Shown piece by piece: positions 39,719 to 51,139 of a stretch of DNA of 64,000 nt (position 1 is its first letter; each line of letters opens with the position of its first letter). A program made the position numbers and the translations under genes. Under the pieces are notes generated by a model. It saw only the letters and a program-made list of their open reading frames with translations, was not told the origin of the DNA and searched no databases. The stretch comes from Bryopsis sp. KO-2023 (lineage: Eukaryota > Chlorophyta > Ulvophyceae > Bryopsidales > Bryopsidaceae): the NCBI GenBank assembly GCA_030272585.1, contig BSYQ01000013.1:1984001-2048000 (forward strand), read 5' to 3'.

Positions 39719-42700
39719 ATGCATTTGCGTTGCGAGCTGCGAGGGCACGGAGAAGACGTAAGTCGAAGAAAGGGGAAAAACATACGTGCAAAACACTCTA
39801 ACAGGATCCCACTCCTGCTGCTAAGTTTCCTGGCGACTGATCAGGGCTGATCTGTTCGGATCTCTTCCTGCGAGCTGTCTGGCGATGGTTGAAGATGGTC
39901 GGGGGTGACCATCCTGCAGCCAGCCTCGTTGCTTGCTGATAAACGAAGGAATGAATTTACGAAAATGCTATTCGTGTAGGTTCGAGGGTTGTGCGTTTGT
40001 CCCCTCGGATTGGTTTCCTGCTCGAGAGATAAAACTATACGGATCTGGAAGGAAGTGAGCTCGACAGAGTTCGAAACGGATACGACATTGGTGAGAAAAG
40101 TTGCTTTCAAGAAAAAGCTCCTTGAACTCCAGCACTTTTTGATCCATTGTTTCGGGGCAAAAAAAAAAAAAAAAAAAAGAAGGGATAAATTTAATTTTAG
40201 AAAATACTCTTCTGTTAATAATAATAAAACTGAAAAATGCCCCCCTCTCTGCAACCCTGCTTGGAAAACTTTGAAAGAAAAGGGGAAAAATAGACAGATG
40301 ACTAAGAGAAAAGAGAATGGATACTTTTGTGCATAAATCCGGTGAGGAGGAAAAGCAAAAAGATTAAAATAAAAAAAACTGAAAAAAGACGAGATGAGAT
40401 GAGGTTCGATCCACCACCATGCAAAAATGATTTTTGTTCTCTTTTTGATTGAATCAGATCGGCCATGATGATTTCGTCACCGCTTTGGCTTGGATGGGCG
40501 CCGGTCTCTCCGCTCAATTTCCAAACGGGGCGTTAGTTTCAGGTAATCCATACACTATCAACCCAAGATACACACATATATTTTTGTTTTCTTCTTCTTT
40601 TTTTCTTTAATTCTCCATCAAAAAGTGAAATCATAGCTCAATCATTTAAAAAAAAAAAGAGAAAAGAGAAGAAAAAAAGAAAAGAGAAAAGAGAGAAGGA
40701 AATCGTGGTTTCAAGACAAACCGTTGCAATCCAGTTTGAGTGACATCGTCAATATATACTGCTAGGTATTCAACATTTTAGCTTTCCACCCCCAACAGGC
40801 GGTGAGCGGGGTTGTGTTGGAATTTGAAGTGATTTTATCTTTCTGTTTTTTACTTAATTTTTCTTTGGTGTTAGGATCGCGTGACATGAGCGTTCGAGTA
40901 TGGGACCACGATAATGGAATTCCCGCACAAACAATGAAGGGGCATGAATATCAAGTGACGGATTTATCGATCATGGAGGACGGAGCGATCGTATCATCTT
41001 CTATCGACAAGTGAGTTCCAGGCTCTACTTTTCTTTTTTTTTGATATTTTTCCGGATGTCAGTCTGCAACAGATTTAAGCATAGTCGTGTAGTTTGCTAA
41101 CATTGGCCTTGGAATTGCAGTTGAGATATATTCTTTTTTTTTCTTTTTTGGCTCCAGAACCATGCGGGTATGGAAAGATGGAAAAGAAGTTTCAACGTTG
41201 ACGGGACATGAAGGTCCAATTTTGTGTTTGTTGGTTTTGCCCAACGAATTCATTTTATCTGGCTCCGGGGACAAATCCATGCGATTGTGGAAAAACGGAC
41301 AATGTGTCAGCAATTTTTCGGGACATGCAGACACAGTCAGGTAACTGATTTATCAAAATTATTCAATTTTATCTAGGAAAAAAAAATTATGAAAGACTAA
41401 AATTAAATTGAATTAAAAATTGAAATAGAATTTATTGATTAAGAAAAAGTGCACCCCTTTTCCTGGATCATGTTGGGAGGTGTAACGCTCAGAATCAAAA
41501 AGTGGGGTTTTCAACAAAAGAAAAAAATCAACAAAAAAATCAACCATGCCGAAAATGAAACAGACGTCACAAACAAGCTGTGAGTCTCATCCGTTGAAAG
41601 GAGTTGCAGCTGTGTTTACTTTATTTTATTTTATTAATTTAATTTTAATTAATTATTTGTTTGTTAATTTATTTTTATTTTTTCGTCTTCTTGCCAGAGG
41701 TTTGGCAATTCTGCCTGACATGGGCGTGGTTTCAGCATCCCATGACCACACTTTGAGAGTGTGGACGTTCGACTGCACATGTATTGGCCAGCTGGTCGGC
41801 CATAATGCCATCGTATACAGCTGTGCAACGTCCGAACAAGGCCTGATAGCATCAGGTATAGGCTCCTCCACCATTTCCCCCCCCCCCCTCCTATTTCGCA
41901 TGAATCCCTTCCAAAACTTTGGTGAAAAAATATCAACAAAGAATTGCCCCTCTGAATGAGTGTCTGTCTGTCTGTCAGCTTTTTGTGCGAGCCAAACGTT
42001 CTGCAAAAAATGCATCTCTGTTCGATGTGAATTTGCTTCTGTTTCAAATTGAATTTTCATAATTATAAAAAATATATTTTTCTATATTTTTTGGATGGAT
42101 TCTCCAGGAAGCGAAGACAACACTGCAAGAGTTTGGAAAGCCGATGGGACTTGTATCAGTGTTTTGAAGCACCCAGGTTGCGTATGGGTGGTGGCTTTTT
42201 TGCCCAACGAGGATTTGGTCACCGGATGTTCTGATGGCATCATCAGGATTTGGTCGATCAGCGAGGATCGAAAGGTGGGTTTGGGAAAATTCACAATTTG
42301 TATATAAGTCAATTTTCTCTATTTCGATGTGCAAAGCAATTACAATTCGCAACATTTTCTATCAAAAATAATAACATAAAATAATATCGCTCATGATTTG
42401 AATACTGCATAGAACTTTTGACCCCTCCGATGCTTGTGTGGCATTTTTTGGAATGGGAATTTATCTGGACATATCTATATAACTAGCTAATGTCCCTATT
42501 GCTTTTCCTTGAGAATCGTTTCTGGCCAGAATCGAGGTCCCACGATTGCAGGTCAGTCTGTGTTTTTTTATATGATGGAGTAAATTTGGCCAGGCTCCTG
42601 CAGAGGTGATACAAACTCTGGAGGCCTCGGTGGAGGCGAAGCAAGAGGAGTTGCTCTCCAGTCAGAAAGGTGCATTGCCTCCGGGGCTGAATTTGGAAGA

Positions 42701-45700
42701 CCCCGCCGTCCTGCTTAGCCCAGGTAGGTCGATAAACAAACCTATTATTCGGACAACTATTTCAACACCAACATGTTTTCTTGTTTTTCTTGTTTTTTTG
42801 GTTTTTTTTTTTTGGGGGGGGGGAATGGATTGCACATATCTGTTTCGTGTGTTGCTCACCTCAAATATTGAGGGTTCCTTGTGGGATTTTTCTTATCCAG
42901 GCTGGAATTCTATATGTGTATATATATGAAAAAAGCAAAGCAGGTGGTACCGTCCAGTCCTTACAAGTATATTTCTTTTCTCGATGGCTGTCTGTCCCCG
43001 TGTCCAAGTTCAGCCCAAGAATACTTCACCTTGAAATAATAATAATAGACTGTAAAAGATGAGTCCATCGGGTTTTAATTTCATCAACAATCTATTGCAT
43101 CTGGGTTTTTTTTCCGCTGTTGAGTGTTTTTTCTTGGTATGTGTTTTGAAAGGCACGAAGGATGGGGAGCATAAGGTCGTAAGAGAGGGCAATTCTGCTG
43201 TGGTCTATGGATGGAGCGCCGAAAAAGGCGAATGGGAAAAAATTGGGGATGTCATGGGGGACAATGGTGGAGATGTGGCAATGGGTTCAAAAGTACGCAG
43301 AAAAAAAATAATAAAAAAATATATATATATATGTATGTATATCATATTGTGAGAAACAAAATCCACATTTTTAATCAATACATTTATTTTTCAATGAATC
43401 TACATGTATGCAAACGAAAAGGCAGTGTACTACAGAAAAGATAGTCCGGACTTGACGAGGGCAAAGATGCATTCGAAACCTAAACGAACAAGAATTTTTC
43501 TTTATTTTATCTTGAGTATCGAAATCAAGATGCCCGAAAAGCCAGTGCCGATTTTCTTCGTTTGTTGTTTTGATATTTACTTCTGGTGGTGGTCTGTAAC
43601 AATTTTTGCGACAGACTTTCTGCAAGGGCCGGGAGTGGGACTATGTATTTGATGTGGACGTAGAGGATGGAGCACCCGTCAAGAAACTGTGCATGAACAG
43701 AGGAGACAATCCACATTTGGTGGCAGAACGATTCTTGATAGAAAATAACCTTCCAGGGACATACGTCGACCAGGTCAGACCATAAATGCAGAAATAGAAT
43801 TCCATCTTTTTTCTTTTTTTTTTTCAAGTACAGGGAAATGCGCCCGCTCTGTGTATATACATTTTTTAATATGTGCACCACTTGATGCTTGCTGATGGCA
43901 ACCAGATAAAAAGAATTCAACTACAGCATAAAATAACATTCAACAATCGATGATGGCTTGGGTACGTGTTTTTTTGAGCTTCAGTCCTGATCGGTGGGTC
44001 GACGTATTAAATTCAGTGGGTTGATTTGTTTTTTTGGGGCTAGGTCATTCAATTTATCATGGCAAAAACTGAGCACATGCCTGTTGTGAATGCCGATCCA
44101 TTGACGGGTGGAGGAGCGTACGTACCTGGAGTGGGTGGTGCTGGATCCAGTGTACCTTCGGGAATGCTTCCAGTAACAGGTGATTCATCACCCCCCCCCC
44201 CCCCCTCCTTCTTGAAAATTGAAATTTTGTAGTCATTTGCATGTCCAGGCACCAAAATCTATTGAAAAGTTGAGTATACACACATCAAGAACTGTTGATA
44301 TCCTCTATCCTCCGTGTTCAGTTCGTTCGAAGCCATGGGGGCCAACGTTTCTTATTGCACTTTCTGAAAGGCTTTCTTAAAGGCTTTATACGGCAGGGGG
44401 TAATTCATATGTACTGTGAGCTTTTCTCCATGAGCATCATGTCCCTAATCCTGGTTTGTTGAGCACTCTCTAGTTTTCGTCTCTTACCCCACCCCATCCC
44501 ACCCCACCTTTTTTTTTTTTCGGAAGAAGAATTAGCTGGCAGTGGCATTGACGTTGAATTCTTGTGCTGCTGCAGGTGGAGGTTTTGATCCTTTGACCGG
44601 GGGGACCCCAAAGCGATTGAAATACTCTCCAAAAAGGAGCCATGTGTTTTTCGACACAGTTCGACCGATCGCATCCATGGCATCAAAAATCCAATCCTTC
44701 AATTCAGAGCTTGCCAGCCAGCCAGACGTCGCATTGAATCAGCAACAGTCAGGGGGTGGGTACTGGCATCATCTCTGTGCTGATACAGATTAGTCTTGCA
44801 AAACAGCCAAAACAGCCAAAACCACCGAAACTATCTGCGTGATTTCATGTGTCAAAGTTTGGGTTTTCTAACATTGAAACCCAATCTTGAATCTTAGAAA
44901 GATTCAAGATTCTAGGATTCTAGATTTATTTTTTCCCGAAAAAAAAAAAAAAAAGTATATAAAAGAGTTGACAAAAAAAATATGTTACAACCAAAACGAT
45001 TAAAATATCGTGAACACCATCGTGGGCGTCTAGAGGGTTGATAACAAAAAATGGAACATGCGCGTGGATGATTGAATTGGTTGATTTGGAGAAAGAGGGG
45101 GGGGGGGGAAAAATTCATGGATGTTTGTGGAAAAATGGTTGTTGAACTTTATGTGTAAAGGAAACACATATATACCACAGTGGATTAGTCAAGAAGCCCC
45201 CATGCAAATATTAGAAAAGATGTGCACTCAGGTCCTTTCCAACATCGTTCCGTTTATCATTTTCCCTCTTTCTTCAACGAACAGTTTTTCCTTCAATATT
45301 CTGTTTTCCATCACCAACAGGTGATCTTCAGCATTTACTGGAAGAGTCCGTAAAATCGGCCCAAGGGCAAGCACCCACGTCGTTTTCGGAAAGCGATTTT
45401 TCCCTGCTCCAGAAACTGATGGGTTTCCCAGCGCACCAAATTTTCCCGGTGCTGGACATATGTCGAATGATGGCGTTGGATTCGAAAGGCCAGGATGTAT
45501 TGTCTTCCTTGGTTGTCGAACCCCACTCTCAACAGCCTGGTGAGAAAAATTAAAAAATCCTCTGTGTTCGTGACAGTCTCACAGGGACTCGTGTTTTGTT
45601 AAATATTGTTGAACATCGGTTTACATTGAACTGTTTAGAAAGAGCCCCAATGAAGCCGGTCCACAATTTGTGGACTTAAGCGAAACTAATTTCTCAATTT

Positions 45701-46916
45701 ATTGATTTTAACACAACAGGGGGATTGAGGAATCACATGAAACATTAAAAGAAGAAAGAGTAAATTCAAACTAGCGTCGCCCCTTACTCGCCGGTTTTTA
45801 ATTAAGTATAAAATGTTATTTACTAGAATACCTTTTCTATTTTATTTTTTTGGGGGGGGGGAGGGGGGAGATGATTACATTGATCATCAGTTGCGTTTCC
45901 GTTGGATTTTTTTTTTGTGTAAGACACTGCTTGCCTATTTAGGGATTCTTGGAAACTGGATTTTCTCATCGGATGCTGCAAATGGCTTGCCAGCGAATCA
46001 ACAAATGGGTCTCCAATTCTTGTGTAATTGCTTCAAACAACCCACCCTCCGAAAATGGGTGCTAAACAACAGGTATCCAAAACACCCAGACCAATAGAGA
46101 ACCAGAGAACTTTTTTTGGTGGAGTGGTTCAGCAATGAATTTTGAAAAGTGACACACACACAGCAAAATTTTCTGAATACCGGATATCCCTCCACAATTT
46201 GACACTTGGGCTGTGGTGTTGCAGTTGACCCTCTTTTCTTTTCTTTTCTTTTCTTTTCTTTTCTTTTCCTTTCTTTTCTTCTTTTTTTTTTTGGGGGGGG
46301 GGGGGAGGGGAGGATTGAGGGTGATGTCGATAGGTATTGCTGATTTCATATTTGATACAAAAAAATTGAGGTTTGGGTGCTGTCTGTTCCAAGGGGGAAG
46401 CTTGTCGAAGGATTCAGAAATTGCTGCCAATCGACTGGAAAGAATGTAAGACTGGGATTGTCCACTCTGTTGCTGAATTTCGCGGTGGAGGCCCAGATGG
46501 AGGGGGCGTCGATCGATGAACAAGGGAAACAGGAGCTGCTTGAAGTAGCAATACAGATCCTCACAACCATTCCTGCCGATGATTTCGAAAGCGGGTTCAG
46601 AGCCATGGTTGCAGGTCAGCATTCTTTCAACATGTTTATTCCACATGCAAATAAATCCATTAAACGGAACTGGCATTAAGGATTCAATGGATCGACTTTT
46701 TGCTGGGTGAGTTTTGACTTTCTCTCAGGTGTCCGCTTTTTTCAGATTTTTCGTTTGGCTTGTGCAGGTGCAACATTGATGTATGACAGCCCAAAATTGA
46801 AGAAGTTTGGAAGCTTCCAAGGAATTCAAGACTGGGCTGAAAAGAGGACCCAGGTGCCAGGGGTGCCACAGAAACTCAAAGAGGCTGTCGATGACATTGA
46901 AATAGTTTTAAAATGA
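39719..46916 (+). CDS. PLAA: PLAA/Doa1 (Ufd3): WD40, PFU and PUL domains, Cdc48/p97 ubiquitin adaptor
   Basis: Sixteen exons (39719-39757, 39980-40090, 40458-40542, 40875-41010, 41158-41340, 41698-41855, 42108-42274, 42594-42723, 43153-43292, 43615-43773, 44044-44179, 44576-44755, 45321-45539, 45943-46072, 46418-46614, 46768-46916) join in frame to 772 residues, the family length. The N-terminal half is a WD40 propeller: MHLRCELRGHGEDVRGL, SCSRDKTIRIW, GSRDMSVRVWD, GSGDKSMRLW, SHDHTLRVW, GSEDNTARVW, CSDGIIRIWS. The PFU ubiquitin-binding domain follows (VREGNSAVVYGWSAEKGEW, REWDYVFDVDV, NPHLVAERFL). Two DPLTGGG repeats precede the Armadillo-like PUL domain (FPVLDICRMM, FLCNCF, LSTLLLNFAV, SPKLKKFG) that binds the tail of Cdc48/p97. 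The role is in ubiquitin recycling and degradation. The 39-base first exon was found from the conserved LRGHGED. Confidence 0.93.
46232..46281. repeat. (TTTTC)n microsatellite in the last-but-two PLAA intron
   Basis: About nine TTTTC copies, followed by a T run and a G run, lie within the 46073-46417 intron and form part of a long polypyrimidine tract before the splice acceptor. Confidence 0.9.
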
Positions 46917-47265
46917 ATGGAATGGGCTTAGGATTTCGATGGAGGAGACTTGTGAAGGGGGGGAAAGTGTATTTGTATGTAATGCAGGATATCAGCCAAT
47001 AGGATTTGCACACTTGCACACAAGAGTATTCCTCAGTTGAGCTGTTCCGAATGTCCAGTTGCACCACAGTGTTTTATCATGACCCCCCTCGAAAATACTT
47101 GCACCAGAGACCTCAGCAACTGAGTGGGGCAGTCATTACCTCCCGTTACCTGTGGGGATTCTATCATATCATAAAATATGTGTAATCATAATTTCTTATG
47201 GGAAAATCATGGGTGGGTGAGGTATACATGCTATATATTTACACTTGTTATACATCGTTATAAAT
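46917..47265. other. PLAA 3' flank, tail-to-tail with an orphan gene
   Basis: A TGTAA occurs about 60 bases after the PLAA stop, a possible polyadenylation signal. No gene-like frame is present. Confidence 0.5.
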
Positions 47266-47913
47266 TTAGAGAAAATTAAGTTCAGACTGTGTATAGTGTT
47301 CCCCCTGACGATACACAGCAGAAAATTCCCATTCCCCACCCCGCTTTTGTCCCACCACCATGGCGTGTCCCTCAACTCTCAAATTCCTATAGTCCCACCT
47401 GGTGAACGCCGCCATAAGCGGCAAAGACTTCTGAGACATTGCCGTGACAACCGCCTGAGCCATTCTCTCATTGTCAGCGCACCCAGCCATAATATCTTGC
47501 GGAGTGGAACAAGGCACGCCGCTCTTGTGGATATGACAGACCCAAGGCTGAACCTCGCCGTCACTGAACACGTAAATGTCGCCGCCTCTGAGCCCATCAG
47601 TTGCGAACACGTCCACCTCGTCGTTCAGACGTGTAAACCAGCAGCGATTCTCCTGCCAAGGTAAGTAGTTCAGCCCTGTCCACTCCGAAGCTTGCAGAAT
47701 CTGGAGTGAGTCGTGGCCATCCCCGTCTACGCCCACTCTCAATCCAAAGAACCCCGCACTGGGTGACAGCGTGCAGGAGCTCCAGTCCGCGGTCCCAGGA
47801 CCGATCATAACTTTGTGGGGAGGCAGCGAGCCTTCCACCAAACCTATCGTCACTAATCTGCACTCCTGTATCATCTTAACAGGGCTATCTCTGAAGCGTG
47901 CCATATCGGTCAT
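47266..47913 (-). CDS. intronless hypothetical protein, 215 residues
   Basis: One uninterrupted frame runs from ATG 47913 to a stop at 47266-47268 on the minus strand, with a second in-frame ATG nine bases in (MARF). The composition is that of a globular protein: 6-7 Cys, many Trp (six or so) and mixed charges, no signal peptide and no membrane span. Two segments resemble beta-rich sensor or propeller blades (DIYVFSDGEVQPWVCHI, GFFGLRVGVDGDGHDSL), but I cannot assign a family. A chance frame of this length and quality is unlikely. It ends about 350 bases from PLAA, tail to tail, and its upstream side faces the GTGTAT array and the retroelements. It could be a host gene, a retrocopy or a captured gene. 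Confidence 0.55.
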   Translation of the reverse strand: MTDMARFRDSPVKMIQECRLVTIGLVEGSLPPHKVMIGPGTADWSSCTLSPSAGFFGLRVGVDGDGHDSLQILQASEWTGLNYLPWQENRCWFTRLNDEVDVFATDGLRGGDIYVFSDGEVQPWVCHIHKSGVPCSTPQDIMAGCADNERMAQAVVTAMSQKSLPLMAAFTRWDYRNLRVEGHAMVVGQKRGGEWEFSAVYRQGEHYTQSELNFL

Positions 47914-48024
47914 TGTGTTTGATTGTGGTCGCGCGCGTTCACTGGCGTGGTGTGTTGCGGAGTGATATCTTCGGCTGAAGCTACGTGTGAAACCGCGCCG
48001 GTGGCACTAGTAAAAAAGCGCCTA

Positions 48025-48305
48025 AAAAACACACTTTTTAAAGTGTGTATTCATATCGAAAAATTGTGTTTTGTTGTGTATTTTTCGGAAATTGTGTATC
48101 TGAAAAATTGTGTAACACAATTAAAACCGTGTATTCTTGACCGCTTTTCGTGTATTTAATTGTGTATTCTAAGGGTTTTAATTGTGTATCTCCGTGTATT
48201 TACAGGAAATTGTGTATGTTCCTGGTGTCCATGAAAATGTGTATTTAAAGTGTGTATTCTTGTGTACAGCGACGGGAGATTTGGTGATCACTCGAAAGTG
48301 TGTAT
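48025..48305. repeat. irregular array of GTGTAT motifs (left part)
   Basis: About twelve copies of GTGTAT, mostly within the longer word AATTGTGTATTC or GTGTATTTA, occur in about 280 bases with irregular spacing of roughly 12-40 bases. All are on the same strand. The array stops exactly at the left end of element A and resumes at its right end. Confidence 0.85.
48302..48305. repeat. target-site duplication of element A, left copy (GTAT)
   Basis: GTAT immediately before the left LTR is repeated immediately after the right LTR at 62420-62423. The 4-base length fits LTR-element integrases. Confidence 0.75.
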
Positions 48306-48632
48306 TGTTGGACCGGGTAGAACACAAGTACTGAAAGACAGACATAAGAGCGACACATCAACAAATTCACACAACGGACACTCATTTCTAATGAAAGTAC
48401 TACCACACGATTTGACTCTGAGAGCGATGTCAAATCTGTTGAATCGACTGGTCAGTGCGGGTGAGAGGCCCCATGGCAGTAGGGGTTTTACGTTAGAAGT
48501 ACGAGGTATGAGTCAGTGGAGGAAGTGTGAGAGTTGAGTGAGTCGGGAAAGAAAGTCTGTGAACGGGAGTTCGGGGTTGTCTTTTTGTTGTAAGACTTTT
48601 TTTGCGGAAGGCTCGTTCTTCCAGTAACAACA
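48306..48632 (+). repeat. left LTR of element A
   Basis: 327 bases, TG...CA ends. Only one difference from the right LTR was seen on reading both. Confidence 0.9.
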
Positions 48633-49774
48633 TGGTTTCGGAGCGAACAGGGTGGATCCTGGCCTTTGGGGGCTTGGCTCTACTAGCCGGTATGTCGCTG
48701 CTGTTACAGCGACCACCGACGATATCAGATCAAAATGCGGCGCCGGCAACACCAGCCGGAAGGGCGCCAGCAACGTATCCCCCATCACCTCCTCCATTCT
48801 CTACGCCTCACACGCCCAGAACGTCTCCACACGAGCTCTGGCAGAGGCTGATGTGGTCGATCAGACATCGACACTCACATCGTGCCCTACCCTCCCCTTC
48901 ACCGAACCCCGCTGCTGCGTGGGACACCCTGGAGCTTGTGCAGCTCGCAGACAGGATGCACAAGCTCTGGGGTGTCCTGCGGGGATCCAACGCCAACCTG
49001 GTCGGAGCAGGGATCGCCTCCTCGCTTCTGCTGGGGTACCTACTGAAGTTCCTCGACAAAGGTTCTGCATGGTTACGGCGGCGTAGAACAGAGACGGCGA
49101 TGAGAAGGGAAGTCCTGGAGCTCGGGAGTGCGGCGCCTGCGGCTTCAGTTTCGACGGAGGGATCAGCCACGTTGGACAGACTTCGGCGGCTGCAACAAAC
49201 GGAGGAGGAGACAGAGTTGGAGTTTTTGCAGCGTTTTTTCCTGATGTTCTTAAACACGGGACAAGCGGCGGAGGTGGAAGAGGAGAAAAAAGCGGTCAAG
49301 CTACTCGTGGCCCGGTTACCGGGGAGGGTGTTGAGCCGCGTCGTGTTGGAAACAGAGTTCGAAAAACTTACCTTCAGCGGACTTCGGGAGCTTTTGGATC
49401 GAATGAAGAGGAGGACGGAATACAGGGAAGCAGTTCTCGCGGAAGTAAAGAAGGAGGAGGAGGGAAAGGAAGAAGTGAAAGTGGATGCTAAAGCAGAACC
49501 TAAGGTGGGGACGAAAGTTTTGGTGGCGGACAGGCCACCTACTCGGACGGGAGAGATTCCGTACTGCCAGTTTTGCGGGCGGAAGGGGCACTGGGAAGCG
49601 CAGTGCCGGACGAAGAGGAGAGCGCAGGTGGCGAGTGTGGAAGAGGATGCTTTCGGCGAGCTGCTGGAGGCAATACAGCAAGAGCAGCCGTCGTCGTCGT
49701 GCCATTCGGTCGCAGCAGGAACGCCCGCCGGAGATACGGTGCGAAAACAACTTCGGGTGAAACTCAGGCTGGAA
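48632..49774 (+). CDS. element A Gag-like region with zinc knuckle and two hydrophobic segments
   Basis: The ATG uses the last base of the LTR. Near the N-terminus is a membrane-type segment (ILAFGGLALLAGMSLLL), followed by a Pro/Thr-rich stretch and a second hydrophobic segment (LVGAGIASSLLLGYLL). A charged helical region (about 49140-49400) follows, and then a canonical CCHC zinc knuckle (CQFCGRKGHWEAQC, about 49563-49604). The zinc knuckle identifies it as nucleocapsid-like; the hydrophobic N-terminal part is unusual for Gag. The region is bounded on the right by the insertion point of element B. Confidence 0.7.
48633..48650 (+). other. primer-binding-type site of element A
   Basis: TGGTTTCGGAGCGAACAG begins immediately after the left LTR; TGG pairs with the CCA end of a tRNA. 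The first 15 bases are identical to the corresponding site of element B. The tRNA isotype was not identified. Confidence 0.7.
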
Positions 49775-50018
49775 TGTTATGACGTCACACGCGTGTGTCA
49801 CTGTGTGTCGCCACGTGTACATGTGTGTCGCCACGTGTGTCACCTGTCGTGACACCTTTGCATCTGTCCCCACACGGTGGTAGCAGGGTCCAATCACCAA
49901 GTATGGTGATTGCTACCATGTGTACTAGCAACGCTCATAAAAGGCGTTGGTACACTCTCTTTCCAGGTTTTGGTTTGAGAAAGACTTTCACTGCCACTGA
50001 AAGTCAAGCAGCACAACA
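49775..50018 (+). repeat. left LTR of element B, with promoter-like motifs
   Basis: 244 bases. It carries TGACGTCA-type and CCACGTGT (bZIP/G-box-type) words, the latter within a 16-base direct repeat (GTGTGTCGCCACGTGT, twice near 49805-49845), and a TATA-like CATAAAAGG near 49937. The same sequence is at 56787-57030. Confidence 0.9.
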
Positions 50019-50020
50019 TT

Positions 50021-50037
50021 TGGTTTCGGAGCGAAGG
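50021..50037 (+). other. primer-binding-type site of element B
   Basis: TGGTTTCGGAGCGAAGG lies two bases after the LTR. It shares 15 bases with element A, so both appear to use the same tRNA primer. Confidence 0.7.
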
Positions 50038-50184
50038 GAAAGGAAAAGGAAACGATAAGGAGGACAACAAGGAGGGAGCGCTTCTTGTCGAGTAAGGAAA
50101 CGCCCTTGGCGAAGGTGTGCGCTTTGGGGCAAAGGTGACTTACTCTTACCTTTGAGATTTTTGTTTTTTTCTTTGGGATCGTTG

Positions 50185-51095
50185 GTGGTGAGCGGTCGTC
50201 CGCCACGGTATGCTTGAAAGAAGGTCATAGAGGACCTTAAAAAAGTGTTTCGAGTTGGTTGTGAGTGGTCGCCCGTGTCGACCAAGTTGAGGAAGGGTCT
50301 TACAGGGCCTTTGGAATTTCTTGATTTGTTTGTGGGAGGTCGTCCGGTTCGGTTGACGTGAAAAGAGGTCGTAGGGAACCTCAGGGTAGTGGTATAGAGT
50401 CGTTTAGAAGCTAGCCCGTGTCGGAAAAGGTTTCTGTAGGGTCGCTTGACGTTTGTAGCTTTAGATCCCATTTTCAGAAAGTGTGAGAGTGGAGATCTCG
50501 ACTTTCTTTGGGGTTTCGACCACTTCTTGCGAGGTCGCCAACACTCTGGACGTGCTTTGTTAAAGCTAGTCGACTTAGCTCGACGTTTTTCCAGAGGGTG
50601 GTTGGGTGGCTCGGTAGTTGGGTCGAAAAAGGCTACAAGGGTCGTCAGTTTTTGCCAGGAATGACAAATTCGAATTCGAATTCTGAAGTGTGAGAAACGA
50701 CAAGAGTAACGCAGGTCGATTTGTTACGCTGTTGGCGTTGAAATCGATTTTGGTACTTACCTAAAGTGGTCGTCGTTTTGGCGAGGTGACAGTCGTTTTT
50801 CGTCGACTGTGGTACTGGCGCCAAACGCGACTTCGTTTTGGTGCGACTATCGGTTTTCTTTTGTTGGCGGTGTGCCTTCTTGGCAACTGCAGGGGCGCGA
50901 TTGGGCTCTTATTTTGGTGAGAGTACCTTGAAATCGTTAACCTCCACGTCGTTTTAAGTTCGCCTGTGGCTTTCGCGCGACGCCAGTCGTGGCAAAAGTC
51001 GACAGAGTGTGTGACAGAATAGGTCGTTTCAAGTTCGACTGTAGTTTGTGCGCGTCGTCAGTCGTGGCAAACGTCGAACAGTGTGACACTGAACG
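50185..51095 (+). repeat. imperfect tandem repeats in the untranslated leader of element B
   Basis: Three to four units of about 70-75 bases (about 50185-50450) each hold a GGTCGTCC-like word and a small stem such as AAGGTCATAGAGGACCTT or GAGGTCGTAGGGAACCTC. A second pair of units of about 70 bases (about 50946-51015 and 51023-51090) shares AAGTTCG, CAGTCGTGGCAAA and GTCGA. Such leaders in LTR elements often carry packaging or dimerisation structure; that role here is inference. Confidence 0.6.
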
Positions 51096-51139
51096 CCCTT
51101 ACAGTGTAATTCGAATTTTTCTGGTAGGAGTCTTTGGCC

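Larger units (their letters stand above)
47914..48305. other. promoter side of the orphan gene, grading into the GTGTAT array
   Basis: From about 48025 onward the sequence is dominated by the GTGTAT motif (separate entry). The first 110 bases show no clear motif. Confidence 0.5.

Noticed and set aside
48025-48305. CRISPR-like or telomere-like array
   Set aside because: The repeated unit is only about 6-12 bases, spacing is irregular, and the context is eukaryotic; it matches neither a CRISPR array nor a telomere repeat.
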